Part shown: in pieces, positions 28,579-36,776 of the stretch
Layout: each line of letters starts with the position of its first letter
Position numbering within the stretch: position 1 is the first letter of the stretch
Virus record (IMG/VR): IMGVR_UViG_3300021138_000075
Location: 1-39,597 of that record
Source: a virus
DNA length: 39,597 nt
Reading direction: 5' to 3' (one strand)
Program-made: the position numbers and the translations under genes
Notes under the pieces: generated by a model
Databases searched by the model: none
Told to the model about the DNA's origin: nothing
What the model saw: the letters and a program-made list of their open reading frames with translations, nothing else

Positions 28579-30530
28579 TGGCCATCATACAAATTTCCCA
28601 ATTACAACAAAGATCAGGTAATCTTACAGATTTACCACAACTAAATGAAGCAGAATTTGGTTGGGCAACAGACACCAAACAACTGTTCATTGGTAAGACT
28701 ACTCCACCTGAAAATGTAGAAGTACTTACTTCCTATTCTAGTATTGCGTTTGATCAAATACTAGGAGCAAAAGGAAACTTAAATATTACCGGTGTTTTAA
28801 GTACTGGGGAAATACTAGCCTATGATGGCAATAATTGGATTAACGCAGGCGGCACTGCTGGTGGTGTAATTAATCTAGGTAATGTCAGCAATGTACATAT
28901 AGGTGGCGGCGCGTCTGGGTATGTTCTGCAAACTGATGGTACCGGAAATTTAAGTTGGACTCCGCAAACAGGTGGCGGTGGAGGTAGTGGTAATCCTGCA
29001 GGATCAAACACTGCTGTACAATATAACGCCAGTGGTGTATTTGGAGCAAGTTCAAGTTTCACATATAACTATGCTAGTTCAATACTAACAGTTAACGGCA
29101 ACATAAACACTGGCAACATAAATGCAAGTAGCGCAGTAAGTGCGTCTACATTTAATTCAAATGTTGCAACAGGAACTCCTCCTTTAACAGTTCAATCAAC
29201 TACTAGAGTTCCTAACTTAAACGCAACTCTTGCTGGAACTGTAACAACCGCAGCACAACCTAATATCACTTCAGTTGGTACTCTAACTTCATTGAGTGTC
29301 ACAGGAAATACTGTAACAGGTAGTTTATATGCTAATTCAGGAACAATAAAAGGTCAATACTTAGCAGGTGACGGTAGTAACATTACTAATATTTCTGTCG
29401 CTGCTGGGTCATACATTGTGAATGGTACAAGTAACGCTGCTTTAGCGACCAATGGCAACTTTACAGTACAAGTAAACGGAATAACTAACGTATTTCAAGT
29501 TTCTCAGGCAGGTACTACAGTTCAAGGATACTTAAATGCTAGTACGTTGGGGGGCAGTTTAACAACAGGAACACAACCAAATATTACTAGTGTTGGTACT
29601 CTAACTTCTCTTTCAGTAACAGGGAATATCTCAACAGGGAATATTACAAGCGGCGGCTTAGTTACTGGTAATGGTGCTGGGTTAAGTGGATTAGTAGGTT
29701 CTAACGTAACTGGTCAAGTACCATATGCAGCGGTAGCCAACTCAGTAGCGGGTGCTAATGTTACAGGACAAGTAAACTATGCAGCAGTCGCATATTCAGT
29801 TGCCGGAACTAATGTCATTGGTCAGGTTGCTTACGCGAATACTGCAAATTCAGTAGCCGGTGCTAATGTATCTGGGCAAGTAAATTATGCAAATGTAGCA
29901 AATAATGTTGCAGGTGGTAATGTATCTGGTCAGGTCAATTATGCCGCAATCGCTAATTCCGTTGCAGCAGCAAATATTGTTGGTACTGTTGCTAATGCAA
30001 ATTATTCCACTTATTCAGGAACAGCAGGATTGGCAAATTCTATAGCTGGTAGCAACGTTGTGGGCAATGTTGCCAGTGCTAATACTGCTGGAAATGTGTC
30101 ACATGGCATATTCTTCAATAATAGTGGTACAGGCGTGATATCTGGCACCGGTTACGATGGTACAGCCGCTACTACGGTTAGTTGGAATACGATCGGTGCC
30201 TTAGCAGCTAATATATTCTCCGGGGCTAATCAATCTTTAAATACTACTGGATTCCAAGTATTTCCCGGTGGACTAATTTTAAATTGGGGCTACACATTCA
30301 TTAGTAGTGCAACTAATGGAGTACAAACCGCTTTTGTTACGTTTGCTAAACCATTCCCTAATATGGCATTCACTGGAGTTTGCTGTGCCAATCGATATGT
30401 TCCTGCTGTAGGTGCGGGCGCCGGCGGCACTAACTACATATATGGTTTGCAAACTACCGGTATGTATGTGGGTGTTGATACTAATGCACAGACTGGAACT
30501 TATGCCTATTGGTTGGCTATAGGACATTGA
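28578..30530 (+). CDS. Tail fibre protein with gp53-like tip
   Basis: A 650-aa fibre. The N-terminus (MAIIQISQLQQRSGNLTDLP, EAEFGWATDTKQLFIG) is the attachment domain common in T4-like tail fibres. Two copies of a PNITSVGTLTSLSVTGN segment follow, then about seven repeats of GxNVxGQVxYAxxANSVAG near residues 375-510. The C-terminus (FPGGLILNWGYTFI ... VTFAKPFPNMAF ... YWLAIGH) resembles the gp53-like receptor-binding tip. It recognises the host surface. Late promoter and a hairpin at the start codon regulate it. Confidence 0.88.
   Translation: MAIIQISQLQQRSGNLTDLPQLNEAEFGWATDTKQLFIGKTTPPENVEVLTSYSSIAFDQILGAKGNLNITGVLSTGEILAYDGNNWINAGGTAGGVINLGNVSNVHIGGGASGYVLQTDGTGNLSWTPQTGGGGGSGNPAGSNTAVQYNASGVFGASSSFTYNYASSILTVNGNINTGNINASSAVSASTFNSNVATGTPPLTVQSTTRVPNLNATLAGTVTTAAQPNITSVGTLTSLSVTGNTVTGSLYANSGTIKGQYLAGDGSNITNISVAAGSYIVNGTSNAALATNGNFTVQVNGITNVFQVSQAGTTVQGYLNASTLGGSLTTGTQPNITSVGTLTSLSVTGNISTGNITSGGLVTGNGAGLSGLVGSNVTGQVPYAAVANSVAGANVTGQVNYAAVAYSVAGTNVIGQVAYANTANSVAGANVSGQVNYANVANNVAGGNVSGQVNYAAIANSVAAANIVGTVANANYSTYSGTAGLANSIAGSNVVGNVASANTAGNVSHGIFFNNSGTGVISGTGYDGTAATTVSWNTIGALAANIFSGANQSLNTTGFQVFPGGLILNWGYTFISSATNGVQTAFVTFAKPFPNMAFTGVCCANRYVPAVGAGAGGTNYIYGLQTTGMYVGVDTNAQTGTYAYWLAIGH
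29698..30100 (+). repeat. Imperfect 57-66 bp repeats in the tail fibre
   Basis: About seven protein repeats of the form NVxGQVxYAxxANSVAG, encoded in imperfect tandem DNA copies. Range is approximate. Confidence 0.75.
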
Positions 30531-30570
30531 TCTTTAGCATCGTTCCAAAACGTAAAAAATAATATTGTTT

Positions 30571-30578
30571 GATAAATA
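30571..30578 (+). promoter_or_regulatory. Late-promoter-like element
   Basis: GATAAATA in TTTGATAAATACTTT, heading an 85-nt leader to the gene at 30663. Confidence 0.6.
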
Positions 30579-30587
30579 CTTTCATAC

Positions 30588-30629
30588 ACTCTCATAGTGA
30601 GAGTTTATGCAGTACCCACTGCGTAGTGG
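30588..30629 (+). promoter_or_regulatory. Two stem-loops in the 30663 leader
   Basis: ACTCTCA/TGAGAGT (30588-30594 with 30598-30604, 3-nt loop) and CCACT/AGTGG (30616-30620 with 30625-30629). AAGGAG follows at 30649-30654. The leader is unusually long for this genome. Confidence 0.6.
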
Positions 30630-30662
30630 CTAGAACCCACACCATTTTAAGGAGAAAAACAA

Positions 30663-32090
30663 ATGGGACGTCCTCTAAAAATTGCAAAATCACAAGCAGT
30701 CTTAACAATTACAGGAACAGGTAGTGGCTTAGGCGCTGCTGTGACAGTATCGCAGAATTTAACAACAGCCCCAACAGTAGGAGTCATTCCAGGAATGCCT
30801 TTCGTAGTAGCATCTACAGTTGGTGGATTAACTGCCGGTACAATCTATTATATTAATGCTATCACTGGAAACCACACATTTACAGTATCAACTACACAGT
30901 TGAGTGTTCAACCGCGAGTACTTGCTACATTAACTACAACAACAGGTCAATCAGTTGCAGCAACTGTAGGCTTAGTAGACTATGGTTTCAACAATCCAAA
31001 CAATTCAAATACTTCAGCACCATCAGGCAGCAATGCTTCATTTGGTGTTGTAGGTGGAAACACTACACAATATGGCAAGCAAACACTATGTAATGTAGCA
31101 TTCGGTGCTAACATTGCTGGTACAATTTTTGCAAGTAATGCCAGTCCGACAGTTGTTGGTTTAGGTACTGATTTTGCTAACGTAGCAAATGGAACTCATC
31201 TTTATGCATACCAGGGTAATCCAGGTTCTTATAGTCTAAATCTATTAGGAACAGTATCAAACAATGTAGGCAACGTATCAATTGGTATCGCTAACACTAG
31301 TGCTACTGGTAACGTTATTGGTACTTCTGGAAACGCACAGTTACTAGTTTCAGGTGACCCAGTTGTGTTCGATACAACATTTGGTGGTCTCACAGCAGGT
31401 AATACTTACTTTGTTCACACTATTGCAAATGCTGCTGCATTTACTGTTAGTGCGACACCAGGTGGTGCAAACGTTGGTTTAACTTCAAACTCAAGTGTAA
31501 CTGCTATCGCACTTCAACAACAAATAGTATTAAGTGCTAATTCAATAGTTAATGCAGCCGGCTACAATGGTTATGGTGATCCAATTCTAGGTGCGTTACC
31601 AGAAGCAGGGTACATTGTTCGTCAGAAGGGAAAGACAAAGTATCTAGTCACTGGTCTTACAACTGGCATTACTGCACAGGCATACACTGCAAATGTTGCT
31701 AATACAGCATTGACCCCAAATACAATGTCAATTATTGCAACAGATTCGGCATCTGATACACTTTATGTTTCTTCATTGAGTGATTATCAAACACGATTGT
31801 TCCCAAATCAAGTTGCAGACGGTTCATTGACTCCTGGTACACAGTATGTAATTTACTACTCTGGTAATACAAACTGGACAGCAATTGGTGCAGCAAGTAA
31901 TATCACTGGTATTACATTTACTGCAACAGGTGCAGGTGGCTCAGGTACAGGTACAGCAGTGTTGTCATCATCATCTGGTGAAACACCATCTGACTCAAAT
32001 CCTGACGTGATTGCTTCGTTTAATACAGCGTATCCTGCTAACCAGTTCTATACGCCAAGCAATCCAATCGTAACTATTAACAACGCTTAA
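30663..32090 (+). CDS. Repeat-built virion structural protein (475 aa)
   Basis: A 475-aa Thr/Asn/Ser/Gly-rich protein. It has a repeated module with GLTAGTIYYINAITGNHTF and GLTAGNTYFVHTIANAAAF followed by TVSTT/TVSAT. These alternate with beta-rich segments such as GTDFANVANGTHLYAY. No enzymatic motif. AAGGAG 8 nt before the ATG and a structured leader from a late promoter suggest high late expression. Likely a capsid, fibre or tail-decoration protein; identity unknown. Confidence 0.75.
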   Translation: MGRPLKIAKSQAVLTITGTGSGLGAAVTVSQNLTTAPTVGVIPGMPFVVASTVGGLTAGTIYYINAITGNHTFTVSTTQLSVQPRVLATLTTTTGQSVAATVGLVDYGFNNPNNSNTSAPSGSNASFGVVGGNTTQYGKQTLCNVAFGANIAGTIFASNASPTVVGLGTDFANVANGTHLYAYQGNPGSYSLNLLGTVSNNVGNVSIGIANTSATGNVIGTSGNAQLLVSGDPVVFDTTFGGLTAGNTYFVHTIANAAAFTVSATPGGANVGLTSNSSVTAIALQQQIVLSANSIVNAAGYNGYGDPILGALPEAGYIVRQKGKTKYLVTGLTTGITAQAYTANVANTALTPNTMSIIATDSASDTLYVSSLSDYQTRLFPNQVADGSLTPGTQYVIYYSGNTNWTAIGAASNITGITFTATGAGGSGTGTAVLSSSSGETPSDSNPDVIASFNTAYPANQFYTPSNPIVTINNA

Positions 32091-32095
32091 CAGTT

Positions 32096-32419
32096 ATGTC
32101 TACCGCAGCGCGTTTACCAAAGATAAAAGCCGTGAAAGCAGAAACTGATATCGCCGTACTTCAAGTCCAAGTTAAAATGTTGGACGAGAAGTTCGACGGT
32201 ATCAAGGACGACATTAAAGAAGTCAAAGAGACTCTAGTGGCGCAATCACAGCACACTACTGAACTACTTAGAACTATGCAAACATCGAGTTCTAACGCTC
32301 ATGCTTCTTTAGGTAAGAAAGTTGCCGATTTAGAAAAATGGCGATGGATGGTAATGGGAGGCGCTGCTACACTGGGCGCCTTAGGCTTTCACTTCATTAG
32401 TAAACTATTTGGAGTATAA
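32096..32419 (+). CDS. XhlA-like coiled-coil membrane protein (holin candidate)
   Basis: A 107-aa protein. Residues about 15-82 form a coiled coil (VLQVQVKMLDEKFDGIKDDI). ADLEKWRWMVMGGAATLGAL leads into a C-terminal transmembrane helix near 83-101. This is the layout of XhlA/haemolysin-type proteins, which assist holins in lysis. It lies at the end of a late operon and is followed by a terminator. No endolysin is seen beside it, so the lysis role is inference. Confidence 0.7.
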   Translation: MSTAARLPKIKAVKAETDIAVLQVQVKMLDEKFDGIKDDIKEVKETLVAQSQHTTELLRTMQTSSSNAHASLGKKVADLEKWRWMVMGGAATLGALGFHFISKLFGV

Positions 32420-32447
32420 AAAATAGGGAGAGAAATCTCCCTATTTT
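32420..32447. terminator. Bidirectional intrinsic terminator
   Basis: A 12-bp perfect stem, AAAATAGGGAGA/TCTCCCTATTTT, with a GAAA loop between the convergent XhlA-like and Nudix genes. A and T runs on both flanks let it work both ways. The Nudix stop codon lies inside the stem. Confidence 0.9.
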
Positions 32448-32839
32448 CTTATAAGTGCTTTTAATTTTTCTTGCACTAAGTCTATATTGACAGTGCTGAA
32501 TAATCCTGTATGTAAGGGCTTTGGATACTGATCTTCCCCTACCCACGCATAACCGCAATGCTCGTCATTTAATACAGGAATAAACTCGTTTTCTATTGCA
32601 CAAAAGAATGTGTGATATGTAAAAGTACCATTAACAAATTTTTGAATTGGAATCAACTTGGTGATTTCAGAGAAGTTCATTTCTTCTACGCATTCTCTGC
32701 GTAACCCGTCTAGAAGAGATTCATCTTTCTCTATCTTACCGCCCGGAATACTCCAGGTGTAGTTCTTGTCATTTCTAAGCAAGTATAGAAAACGACTAGT
32801 ACTACGACAATAAAAGAAGATTCCCGCTGATACATTCAT
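32441..32839 (-). CDS. Nudix hydrolase
   Basis: A 132-aa minus-strand Nudix protein. The box is GGKIEKDESLLDGLRRECVEE with Asn in the last Gly position. Such enzymes hydrolyse nucleoside diphosphate derivatives. I chose the ATG at 32839, because the TTG at 32854 is closer to the gp15 stop and overlaps the late promoter octamer (32845-32852). The spacing octamer-N5-ATG predicts a leaderless mRNA. It lies just after gp15 on the same strand. Confidence 0.85.
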   Translation of the reverse strand: MNVSAGIFFYCRSTSRFLYLLRNDKNYTWSIPGGKIEKDESLLDGLRRECVEEMNFSEITKLIPIQKFVNGTFTYHTFFCAIENEFIPVLNDEHCGYAWVGEDQYPKPLHTGLFSTVNIDLVQEKLKALIRK

Positions 32840-32844
32840 ACTAT

Positions 32845-32852
32845 GATTTATC
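32845..32852 (-). promoter_or_regulatory. Late-promoter-like element, leaderless
   Basis: GATAAATC on the minus strand, 5 nt before the Nudix ATG at 32839. Confidence 0.5.
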
Positions 32853-32854
32853 AA

Positions 32855-34234
32855 TTAAATCACGATGCTGTAATTTCCTTGATCGTACCAACCTTCGTAT
32901 GATTTTCTCCATACTTGTTCTTCGCGCACATATCTGTATTGAATGTTAGTAGCCAAATTAGTAACAAATTGAGGAGTAGTAGCGGCTTGCGAGTCAAATG
33001 CAACAAACCATTGATTGGTAGTACCGTTATATTGAATAATATCATTAGCGTTTGCTTCAAATCCCGGCCCCCAAGATACAGTAGGACTACCAATCGCCCC
33101 AATTGGTTCTACTATTAAGTAACGAACACCGGGTACTGGTCCTGGTAGTCCCGCATTTGGTCCTGTAACTTGCGGATTAATCACTGCTGTGATCGGATTA
33201 AGAGTATTTTGAGGTAGTGTATCTGGGTCGATGTTGAAAATCAAGAATCTGTCATCTATAGGGTTTGGTACAATAGTACCCACAATATCAGTATCCATAT
33301 ATGGATTCTCTAACCATATCTGAGATATTCCCGGTCTTACAGTACCATAAACATTCAACAAACTAGACCAATATAAACTAGTATCAGGCGGTGTAACATT
33401 GTACAGATCAGTATTAGGTGGGTAAAAAGGTTCATCTGCTGGTAATAGTTGTAGCATATTACCTTGTAGTAATAACTTATATCCATATGGTGTAACTTTT
33501 AAACGAGTACCTAATAACAAGTCATCATTCTGCATATCTTGCAAAGCAGAACCCTTATAGATAGACATGATAATTTTTTCGATAACGCCCATTTTGAGCA
33601 ACTTAGCAGGTGTGCTTAACCATATAGGCATATAGAATTTCCAAGTCATTATATCTATAGGATTTCCAGTGCCTACTGGGATAGTTCGACTACTGAATGT
33701 CAAGCCATCTTGAAATACTGTACTCAATGAAGTCCAGTCTATGAAGTTATCAGTACTTTGAATTTCTAGCGCGGGGTTGAAAAGAGTTCCCAACTGCTCA
33801 ATTAATTGTAACTTTTGATTATAATTTGAAGTCCAAAAGTCTACAGTTATTCTTAGTGTGTAAGGCACAGGCATCAATCTCTGAATAGAAAATGCTTGCC
33901 CTTGAATAGTTTCATAATTGCCAGTATCTTCATTATAATTACGTTGTCTTACTTGCATTTGATCTACGAATGTAGGTTCAGTAGTCCATTTTTGATTGTA
34001 TTCTAGACCGCTGATATAATATGTGATCATAGGTACGCTTGGTAAGTTACTAGCAGTATTGTTACCAATTACGGTAGCAACTTGTCTGCTTTGATCTCCG
34101 TACATAATAGGCACGCGAACTAATATATCGTTGCCCGCAGGATCTTTACCAAAAGTAACACTCCAGGAACTAAAAATCTTAGCAAATTGAATCAAAAATC
34201 TGCGTATTTGGTTATCATAAAAAAAGGCGGCCAA
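32855..34234 (-). CDS. 15: Tail completion/sheath stabiliser, gp15-like
   Basis: A 459-aa protein. The N-terminus FFYDNQIRRFLIQFAKIFSS followed by ILVRVPIMYGDQSR matches T4 gp15 (FGYFYNSSFRRY ... FIRVPITYAS). VPYTLRITVDFWTSNYNQ and the LIEQLGTLFNP stretch also fit. gp15 caps the tail tube and sheath and joins the neck. The C-terminal 180 residues are extra relative to T4 (272 aa), with segments such as GVRYLIVEPIGA. The start is a TTG with GAGG about 9 nt upstream. It probably shares a transcript with gp14. Confidence 0.82.
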   Translation of the reverse strand: MAAFFYDNQIRRFLIQFAKIFSSWSVTFGKDPAGNDILVRVPIMYGDQSRQVATVIGNNTASNLPSVPMITYYISGLEYNQKWTTEPTFVDQMQVRQRNYNEDTGNYETIQGQAFSIQRLMPVPYTLRITVDFWTSNYNQKLQLIEQLGTLFNPALEIQSTDNFIDWTSLSTVFQDGLTFSSRTIPVGTGNPIDIMTWKFYMPIWLSTPAKLLKMGVIEKIIMSIYKGSALQDMQNDDLLLGTRLKVTPYGYKLLLQGNMLQLLPADEPFYPPNTDLYNVTPPDTSLYWSSLLNVYGTVRPGISQIWLENPYMDTDIVGTIVPNPIDDRFLIFNIDPDTLPQNTLNPITAVINPQVTGPNAGLPGPVPGVRYLIVEPIGAIGSPTVSWGPGFEANANDIIQYNGTTNQWFVAFDSQAATTPQFVTNLATNIQYRYVREEQVWRKSYEGWYDQGNYSIVI

Positions 34235-34248
34235 AATATTAATCCTCG

Positions 34249-34256
34249 TATAAATA
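34249..34256 (+). promoter_or_regulatory. T4-type late promoter for GIY-YIG gene
   Basis: TATAAATA, perfect T4 consensus, 60 nt before the ATG at 34317; AGGAGC precedes that ATG. Confidence 0.6.
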
Positions 34257-34316
34257 TTCGTGTAGTTCGCGGAATGGGGATTCCCAACTACTCTAATGCT
34301 TTATAGGAGCACCAGC

Positions 34317-34928
34317 ATGAATATTTATCTTTATAAAAAGACCCACAAAGTAACCGGTCTTAAATACTTAGGAAAAACTACAAACAGTGATCCTCATTCA
34401 TATTCAGGATCGGGTAAATATTGGAAAAGACATTTAGATAAACATGGATATGTTTATGACACTGAAATACTAAAAGAATGTCACTCCAAAGAAGAAATAA
34501 AAGAATGGGGAAGGTATTACTCTGAACTATGGAATATAGTTGAAAGTGACGAGTGGGCAAATCTAAAACCCGAAATGGGGGACGGTGGAGATCCGGGCCC
34601 GGATGGTAGAAAGAAAATATCTGAAACAAAAACTGGTAAAAAGCATACTCCTGAACAAAATCTTCAAAAAAGTAAAAGACAGCGGGGAATAAAAAGATCA
34701 CCAGCGTATTTGGCTAAAAAGATAGGATTAAAATATAAAACTCCTAAGGCAAGAGTATTTCCTAATAAAAATAAAGGTAGACCTTTACGTAAAGAATGGG
34801 TAGATAAAAGCGCCGCTACAAGAACCGGTATGAAGTATAAATTAGTAGAATGCCCGCACTGCGGTAAAAAAGGCGGATCCTGTACTATGCCTAGATGGCA
34901 TTTTAATAACTGTAAATTAAAATCTTAA
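34317..34928 (+). CDS. GIY-YIG homing endonuclease (Seg-like)
   Basis: A 203-aa protein. The GIY-YIG core is MNIYLYKKTHKVTGLKYLGK, SYSGSGKYWKRHL, and ELWNIVESDEW with the catalytic Glu. NUMOD3-like basic repeats (SETKTGKKHTPEQN) and a C-terminal zinc-like motif (CPHCGKKGG) follow. It resembles T4 Seg proteins. It is on the plus strand between two minus-strand neck genes (gp14 and gp15), overlapping the gp14 stop by 4 bp. AGGAG lies 8 nt before the ATG. Confidence 0.88.
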   Translation: MNIYLYKKTHKVTGLKYLGKTTNSDPHSYSGSGKYWKRHLDKHGYVYDTEILKECHSKEEIKEWGRYYSELWNIVESDEWANLKPEMGDGGDPGPDGRKKISETKTGKKHTPEQNLQKSKRQRGIKRSPAYLAKKIGLKYKTPKARVFPNKNKGRPLRKEWVDKSAATRTGMKYKLVECPHCGKKGGSCTMPRWHFNNCKLKS

Positions 34929-36682
34929 TCAATTACTGGTGGTAAAGGTGGATATGGTTGATTTAATATAGTAGAAAGCGGTTGCGATTCTGGTATTCTA
35001 GTACCATTTGTAAGTACAGTAACATTTGAATCGTTGATAAATCCTGATAGTAGCGATTGGTCGTTAGCAGTAAAGCCAGTATCTGTTCTTACACTCTCGC
35101 TAATTCTTAACCAAAGTAAACCATCCCATCTATATAATACTTGCGGTAAATAATCTATACGCAAGAAGTAGTCACCTACAGCAGGATTTGGTGGGAAACT
35201 AATTCCAGCACCACCAAGTCTTGCAGCCATAGCCATGTTACCATTAACAGGGAAGCCGTTTGGTGCTTGACCGTCGCCAGTCAAGTATCCAGCCAAGTAA
35301 CCAAACGACTGAGGTGAGTATCTAGAAATATATTGGAATCTAGGATCACAGTCTGCTCTAAAGTCCATTTGTTGCGACACTGTACCAGTAAATCCTGGTG
35401 CTACTGGATCTTGATCAGCAGTAGCATAAGTGTTATCAGCCGTACCGTATGGTCCTGTGATTACGATTGGTGAAGCAGCAAACTCTAATAACTTATGCCC
35501 GCTTACAAATCCTGATCCTGAACCAATCTTATCAGGTGCAATAGTTCTCATCTGCAAGTGTGCTGTTGTGAATTTCTTTATACCGGCGTTGTTCTTTCTA
35601 AGATTGTCTAATGCTTGTTTAGATATTCTAACGACAGGGCTAGCAAACTTATACTTAGGATTGTTAATCATTTGTATCTTGCCTACTGTAGCCCCAGCAG
35701 GTTGACCACCTTGACCTGTATAGACAATAACATCGACTGGTGGAGCAGGTTGACTATTCTTTTCTGATAGTACTGTATTGCCATCGACATCAGTTACAAA
35801 GTCGCCATATGTTGGTACAACATACAAGTTATTAACAGTATATCCTGACTTAGGAACTATACGCTGTGCTTCTTCTAAGACAGCATTGTTGATTTCTATA
35901 TTCTTGTTGTAAGTAGACAATACAGAACTGAGTGTAGGATCGGTATCTACCTTCCAATAAGTAGCATTTGGTGGAGTAATGCCTGGTGGAACTGGCTGAG
36001 TTGAAATATAATTCACTCCGCCATATGTAACCACATATCCTTGAGGATATGGTTTTAGAGGATCGAATGGTCCAAGATAGTTGTCTGTGTTTGTAGGTTG
36101 AGTAAGAATCTGATTGAACTCTTCACTATTGACAAGTGGCTCACACTTGATGCGCCAAAGATGCGGATACCAAGTTGGAGAAAATCCCTCACTAGCCCAG
36201 TTGGCGTCAGTGATTTGCATAAATCTTTTTAGTGCTACAGGTACTTTAGCAGAATCTAGTGGATCGTAATCTAACAAGTGTGGTAATTCTATTACGTCAC
36301 CTACCATTAATTTTCTACCTACCTGTTCAATCATATCATTGTAGTGAACTACAATAAAGATGATATTGTTGTTTAAGAATAAACCAAACTGACTTAAATC
36401 AAAGTCTAAATTTTGTACTTGATAGTGACCGCGCAGTCGGTAAATATTAGTATCATATGCACGATCACGATTCTCTAAAAATAACAAGTCTTGAATATTT
36501 GTAGGATTTGATGTATCGTACTGGGGTTGTGTATAGTCATTACTAGGTCCTTGATTTGTAGGACCTATGAACTTGTGAATATATAAATCAGTTCCGCCCA
36601 CAGTCAATTGCTCTGATATAAGACGATCAAAGAAAGTGTAATCCTGAGTTTTCTGCGGGTGGTATAGGCTTAATCTTGGCAT
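34925..36682 (-). CDS. 14: Neck protein, gp14-like, with extra domains
   Basis: A 585-aa minus-strand protein. The N-terminal block (YRLRGHYQVQNLDF, FGLFLNNNIIFIVVHYND, GRKLMVGDVIELPHLLDYDP) matches the gp14 pattern from T4-like phages. About residues 210-250 a carbohydrate-binding-like module is inserted (YPQGYVVTYGGVNYISTQP). The C-terminus adds more. T4 gp14 is 256 aa. It joins the head to the tail. I used the ATG at 36682, 8 nt after a late-promoter octamer, not the open frame up to 36721. Confidence 0.78.
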   Translation of the reverse strand: MPRLSLYHPQKTQDYTFFDRLISEQLTVGGTDLYIHKFIGPTNQGPSNDYTQPQYDTSNPTNIQDLLFLENRDRAYDTNIYRLRGHYQVQNLDFDLSQFGLFLNNNIIFIVVHYNDMIEQVGRKLMVGDVIELPHLLDYDPLDSAKVPVALKRFMQITDANWASEGFSPTWYPHLWRIKCEPLVNSEEFNQILTQPTNTDNYLGPFDPLKPYPQGYVVTYGGVNYISTQPVPPGITPPNATYWKVDTDPTLSSVLSTYNKNIEINNAVLEEAQRIVPKSGYTVNNLYVVPTYGDFVTDVDGNTVLSEKNSQPAPPVDVIVYTGQGGQPAGATVGKIQMINNPKYKFASPVVRISKQALDNLRKNNAGIKKFTTAHLQMRTIAPDKIGSGSGFVSGHKLLEFAASPIVITGPYGTADNTYATADQDPVAPGFTGTVSQQMDFRADCDPRFQYISRYSPQSFGYLAGYLTGDGQAPNGFPVNGNMAMAARLGGAGISFPPNPAVGDYFLRIDYLPQVLYRWDGLLWLRISESVRTDTGFTANDQSLLSGFINDSNVTVLTNGTRIPESQPLSTILNQPYPPLPPVID

Positions 36683-36690
36683 ACTAAATG

Positions 36691-36698
36691 TATTTATC
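36691..36698 (-). promoter_or_regulatory. Late-promoter-like element for gp14
   Basis: GATAAATA on the minus strand, 8 nt before the ATG. Confidence 0.6.
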
Positions 36699-36714
36699 GC
36701 ACTTAATAATGGGC

Positions 36715-36743
36715 TTGACAATAGGTAATTGTTCTGTTAGACT
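36715..36743 (+). promoter_or_regulatory. Sigma70-like promoter
   Basis: TTGACA at 36715-36720, 17-nt spacer and TAGACT at 36738-36743, divergent from the gp14 late promoter. Confidence 0.65.
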
Positions 36744-36753
36744 ATATAAATCT

Positions 36754-36765
36754 GTGATAGATCAC
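36754..36765 (+). promoter_or_regulatory. Short 5' stem-loop
   Basis: GTGA TAGA TCAC, a 4-bp stem near the predicted 5' end. It is followed by TGGAGTAAGGC before the ATG, a layout like that of the nadM and nadV leaders, though the loop differs. Confidence 0.45.
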
Positions 36766-36776
36766 TGGAGTAAGGC

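Noticed and set aside
34299-34306. CTATAAAG on the minus strand as a late promoter for gp15
   Set aside because: Poor match to the octamer set. gp15 more likely is read through from the gp14 promoter.
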